Shown: positions 60,006 through 64,000 of the stretch, in pieces
How positions within the stretch are numbered: position 1 is the stretch's first letter
How the letters are laid out: each line of letters opens with the position of its first letter
From: Physcomitrium patens
Lineage: Eukaryota > Streptophyta > Bryopsida > Funariales > Funariaceae
Direction: 5' to 3'
Length of the DNA: 64,000 nt
Assembly (NCBI RefSeq): GCF_000002425.4
Contig: NC_037261.1
Span: forward strand, 6,720,098 to 6,784,097
The notes under the pieces: model-generated
The model's database searches: none
The model's input: the letters and a program-made list of their open reading frames with translations, nothing else
What the model was told of the DNA's origin: nothing
Position numbers and translations under genes: made by a program

Positions 60006-62322
60006 ATGGCACAAATGCAAGAGCAATTGAGAGAGTTAATGCTTGCAATGCATCAATTCAATTTACTACCACAAAGAGCAATAAGATTGGCAGGAAGTGA
60101 AGATATAGAAATGATTGGAATTGCTTCAATATTTGCACCAAATCATGTCTCTTCTTCTATAGTGGAACACCCTTGTAATGTTAGAGAACCAAGAATTGTC
60201 CTACTCGAGAAGTTTGATGGCAGTAGATCAAAGTTTAAAGGATTTATCAATCAAGTACAAAAAAGATTGAACTTCAATTCCAAAGCTATCCAACTCCAAG
60301 ATTGCGAGTTAGATTTATTGATATGCTTCTTTCAGGTTTAGTATTATCATTGTTTTCATCTTTTTTTCAATAACAAGATTCAATATTAGATAATCTAGAG
60401 ACTTTTTTGGTGGAGTTTCAATCCATGTATGGAAAACATGATACAATTCGTGTTGCAACCAATAAGATTCGTATTTTGTAACAAGGTAATCAATCAGTAA
60501 TGTTGTACGGTGTCGTGTTGTGGTTCGGCTACTATATGAAAATAATGTAATTATATACTTAATATATAATTTATTAAGTAACATGGTGAGAGCCATGTTA
60601 GTAGATTTTAGTTGGTTGTAGGATATAATTGGATTATTACTTTGAGAAGAGGTTGTTTAAAAATATTACTGTAGAATTTGTATAACTTTAATTTCTTTTT
60701 GATAGTGGCTTTTAAGATTGGTTTTGGTTGATAGTAACTTCTAAATATTTAGAGTCACCTTTGTTAGACATTGGTGACATTTAAAAAACTATTTTGGTTC
60801 TTTTATTTGGTGTTTAGAGCATACATTATGTAAATCTTATAAGAAAAAGGATTGAAGAAGGATTTTGGTAGCAAAGGGAGTAATTAGGGCACCAATATAG
60901 ATGAATGGAGATGAATGATGAAAATCTCCATTCCTATTGGTCAAAAATCATGACCAATGGACTTTGAGGAGGCTGCCCGAGGCCATATTAGGGATTAGGA
61001 TTAGTTTCTCGAGGCCATTCGAACTTTGAAGGCTAGGGTCAGAAGGTTTAGGTTTTTGGTTAAGGTTTTGGTGCAAGTTTTGTATCATTTGGGGTTTTTA
61101 TGAAGAAGTTATAGGCGCTCAAAGTTAAGGTGTTAGTTTTGAACCTACTGTCACTCTTTTGGGCATAACGCACGCGTACAGATGGCAATTGAGGATTGGC
61201 AACTGCGACTGGAGAGAGCACTTTTGTGGCTATACTTTTCACATACTGCTTACTGGATTCCAAGTTGGAATGAAGAAGTTATTGGATTTTGAAGTCAGCA
61301 CATGCAATCTAAGGGTAGTAAGTAAACCGATTTACTAGTATTTGTCTCTTGAGCTATATCTTGAGCAATTTTGTGAGGTTTTGGCTCAAAATTTCAAGGA
61401 ATGTGTAATTTCATGTTAGTAAACTTTGTACATAAGTTTTATGACATTTGGAGTTCGGATTTTTGAGATATAAGGAAAATAGTTTTCGGGTGCTTGTAAA
61501 TTAGGGTTTGAAGTGTCTGCTAGGGTTTCTTAGATGCCAGAAGATCGGGAGTGAATTTGCAGTTGGTTTTTTTTTGTGGTACAAGTTAAGGGTAAATTCT
61601 ACCTATCTTATAAATTTGAAACAAACTGAATAGTTAGATCAATAGTTATGATTTTCTAAAGTTCCGGGCGAGAAAACCCTTCGTGGGAAAAATATGTTTT
61701 GAAGGGATTTTGTTATATTTGGAGTTTTATACAAAAATAAAGGAGTTTTGGAAGCCAAGAAAAGAATCATATAAAGGTTTAAGGTACACTCTCTACAGCT
61801 AGATACTCAGTATATTTCTAGATAGCAAATCACGCCATACGACAATGGTTCACAATTTTGACAACTTGCAATTGATATCAAGTGAGATGATATTGTATTT
61901 ATTAGCCAATTTCTCTACGGATTACAATATGAGGTAAAAAAAAATTAATACTCAACTTACCTGATTCTCAAACATTGAGTCAAGCAATTGACTTTGCTGT
62001 GAAGTGTGACAATCATTTTTTTGAATTCTAATTTGAGAATCATACAAGTAGACCTCAATGTTACTATAATTCAATGGCAACACCAACATCTCTTCAACAC
62101 ATACATTTGGAAGTAGAGGATATGTAAATTGATGCGGTATATTTCAAACCTCTTACTAAGTAAGAAAAGACTCGTCGTCATCAAGAAGAATTGTGCTTAT
62201 ATTGTGGAGAACCTAAACACACTATTCAACATTGCTCAAAGAAGCAACGCAACCATAAAATGAAGAGTATGGCTATCAAAGAAGATAGCATGTCGAAAAA
62301 CAAATTTGTTCAGCTACAATAG
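60006..62322 (+). pseudogene. gag: A4 gag, interrupted by a solo B-type LTR
   Basis: The N-terminal part (60006-60510) has FDGSRSKFKGFINQ, like A1. A 1,327-bp LTR is inserted, and gag resumes at 61838. The C-terminal part has a zinc knuckle LCLYCGEPKHTIQHC (about 62188-62235) and ends at TAG 62320-62322 in the conserved CTACAATAG context. A4 carries seven extra bases after this stop compared with A1, so its pol lies in the same frame as gag, separated only by the TAG. Other stops are present. Confidence 0.8.
60511..61837 (+). repeat. Solo B-type LTR inserted in A4 gag (1,327 bp)
   Basis: Starts TGTCGTGTTGTGG and ends ATCACGCCA. The 5-bp target duplication is TACGG (60506-60510) and TACGA (61838-61842), with one mismatch. 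gag codons continue on either side. It shares ordered blocks with 56503-57752 and with the 5' LTR of element B at 4910-5720. Confidence 0.87.
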
Positions 62323-62334
62323 GAACCTTGTACA

Positions 62335-63999
62335 ATGCTTACTGAAGGTCCTATCCTCTTCTCAGAATCCTCTCCATGTTTTACGATAAATATTATTCTA
62401 GGACCTAAACATCACAAAGCCTCTGCCTTGCTAGATTCAAGAGCCGTAGCATGTTTCTTAGATGAAGAATTTGTTAAAAAACATAGCATATTTTTAGTGA
62501 AGAAAACTAAACCTATTCAAGTAGAAGTCATAGATGGTCGTCTATTATCTTCAAGAGATGTTATTTATGAAATCCTTCTTATAGAAATAAAAACTAATAG
62601 TCAAAGTAGTTTTATAATATTTAATATCATTAGATCTCCTTTTAATCGAGTCATTTTAGGTTTATCATGGCTAAAAAAATATAACCCTAAAATAGATTAG
62701 ACTTCTCGTAGTCTTGACTTTTCTGAAAGTATAACTAAAAGAGTGATTAATTAAGTAGAAAGTTATAAGTTTAATATAATTAAACCTATATTTACAAGTG
62801 TAAGAACTTTCTTGGATGTTGGAAAAGAAGGATCACCTTGTGTCATTTATGCCACACCTATTTCTATTAGTGGAAAGACTTCAAGTAGCATTCCAAGCCA
62901 ATATCAAGATTTTCAAGATGTATTTGAGATGAAGAATGTAGATACTCTTCCTGAACATCATTCCTATGACTGCTCAATTGACCTTCAAGAAAGAGCACAA
63001 CCGCCATTTAGACCAATCTACAATTTATCTCAAAATGAGTTAACTAAACTCAAGGAGTATATTGAAGAGAATTTGGCCAAGAACTTCATATGCCATTTTA
63101 AATCTCCAAAAGGAGCTCCAATTTTATTTGTAAAGAAAAAAGACGAATCATTGTAGATGTGTGTCAATTATTGAGGACTCAACAAAATCACTATAAAAAA
63201 TAGATACTCGCTACCTTTGATATTAGGACTGCTTGATCAATTGAATCAAGTTAAGATCTATACAAAAATAGATCTACAAGGAACATACAATCTAGTACAC
63301 ATCAAAGAAGGAGATGAATGGAAGACTGCATTTCGAACAAGGTATGGACATTTCGAATACAACATCATGCCTTTTAGACTTACAAATGTACCAGCAGCAT
63401 TCTAATATCTAATGAATGATATCTTTTGGGAGTTTTTAAATGATTTTGTTATATGTTACCTAGACGACATCTTAATCTATTCTAAGAATATAGAAGAATA
63501 TGAACTTCATGTTCATAATATATTACAAAATCTAAGAAATGCGGGACTTTATGCTAAGATAAAAAAGTGTATATTTTACACTAGTCAAATCAACTTCTTA
63601 GAATATATCATTTCAAATGATAGACTTATAATAGATCCTAAGAAAGTTCAAACTATTATGCATTGGAAGAACTCAAAAACGATAAGAAATGTCTAATGCT
63701 TTTTTGGATTTGCCAACTACTATCAGATCTTCATCAAAGACTTCTCTCAAGTTGCAGCTCTACTTACATGTTTGACTTGCAAAGACAAACTTCAATGGAA
63801 TGAAGAAGCAAAAGTAGCATTTGAAGCTTTGAAGATAGCTTTTGTTTTGTAGACCAATTTTGTAATGCGTTGATTTTTCTAAGTCATTTTTTATGGAAAT
63901 AGACGCATCAAATTTTGCTTTGGGTGCCGTATTGTCACAAATGGGAACAGATGATAAACTTCATCCAATAGCTTTTCATTCCTGAAAAGTTTTATCAAC
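62335..63999 (+). pseudogene. pol: A4 pol: protease, RT, start of RNase H (continues past window)
   Basis: Protease runs at 62335-62700 with LLDSRAVACFLDEEF, so the catalytic Gly is replaced by Arg. RT starts at about 62930. Key RT motifs include [12 protein letters not shown] (about 63448-63483), with the catalytic YLDD intact. RNase H begins at about 63790 (WNEEAKVAFEALK, EIDASNFALGAV). Stops at about 62698, 63154, 63403 and 63694 interrupt it. The end lies beyond the window. Confidence 0.85.
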
Positions 64000-64000
64000 C

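Larger units (their letters stand above)
59207..63999 (+). mobile_element. A4: chromovirus, 5' part, runs off the window
   Basis: 5' LTR, leader, gag (split by a solo B-type LTR), protease, RT and the start of RNase H, all colinear with A1. Internal sequence reaches the last base of the window. Fewer stops than A2 or A3. It belongs to a subfamily with a different LTR from A1. Confidence 0.85.

Noticed and set aside
1-64000. CRISPR arrays, tRNA or rRNA genes
   Set aside because: No regularly spaced repeats, tRNA box A/B pairs or rRNA blocks were recognised on reading; the short direct repeats seen belong to LTRs or microsatellites.

Overview
The window is nuclear DNA of a land plant. It has two small islands of intron-bearing plant genes (about 25.5-36 kb and 37.5-54 kb) inside very AT-rich DNA made mostly of nested, decayed Ty3/gypsy LTR retrotransposons. 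Short introns, a plastid-targeted HCF136 gene, a plant-type DOA10/SUD1 gene and chromodomain-bearing Ty3/gypsy elements would suit a bryophyte (moss-like) genome. That lineage call is inference; the sequence alone does not prove it.

Layout. 1-1.5 kb: unassigned AT-rich DNA. 1.5-4.9 kb: a decayed Ty3/gypsy element (called C here) on the minus strand. 4.9-15 kb: an old plus-strand Ty3/gypsy element (B) with a complete 6,093-bp chromovirus (A1, 7042-13134) inserted in it; joining the B flanks across A1 restores B's reading frame. 15-20.3 kb: AT-rich DNA with microsatellites, a tandem duplication, one minus-strand LTR and a degenerate GATTTAA-like repeat field. 20.3-25.4 kb: A2, a 5'-truncated, heavily decayed chromovirus with its 3' LTR. 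25.4-29 kb: a four-exon gene for a protein with repeated MIM1-like motifs. 32.2-35.8 kb: HCF136 (photosystem II assembly), nine exons, apparently intact. 37407-54143: a giant, nearly perfect inverted repeat with arms of 7,842 and 7,841 bp and a 1,054-bp spacer. Each arm holds a complete ten-exon SUD1/DOA10 ubiquitin-ligase gene with promoter and 3' region, tail to tail. 54.1-64 kb: chromovirus A3, cut inside gag by the inverted repeat, and chromovirus A4, which runs off the window. Copies of a B-type LTR sit in A3 and A4, and A4 itself appears to be inserted in another B-type LTR.

Most notable points. (1) The two-copy SUD1 palindrome, with only two differences found between arms, both intronic: either a very recent inverted duplication or an assembly artefact. 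(2) The A-type LTRs have an unusual design. A1's U3 is packed with canonical heat-shock elements. In A1 and A4 the bases just after the 5' LTR are complementary to the predicted first 11-12 nt of the element's own transcript. The two elements use different sequences, each matching itself, as expected for Tf1/sushi-type self-priming instead of tRNA priming. A dyad lies just downstream of the TATA box in several LTRs. (3) A gag stop followed five bases later by an ATG in the -1 frame that opens pol, conserved in three copies. (4) An extra 109-codon ORF between pol and the 3' LTR of A1.

Host genes that work together are not evident: HCF136 acts in thylakoids, SUD1 in ER protein degradation, and the MIM1-like protein probably in ESCRT biology. 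No RNA genes or CRISPR arrays were recognised.
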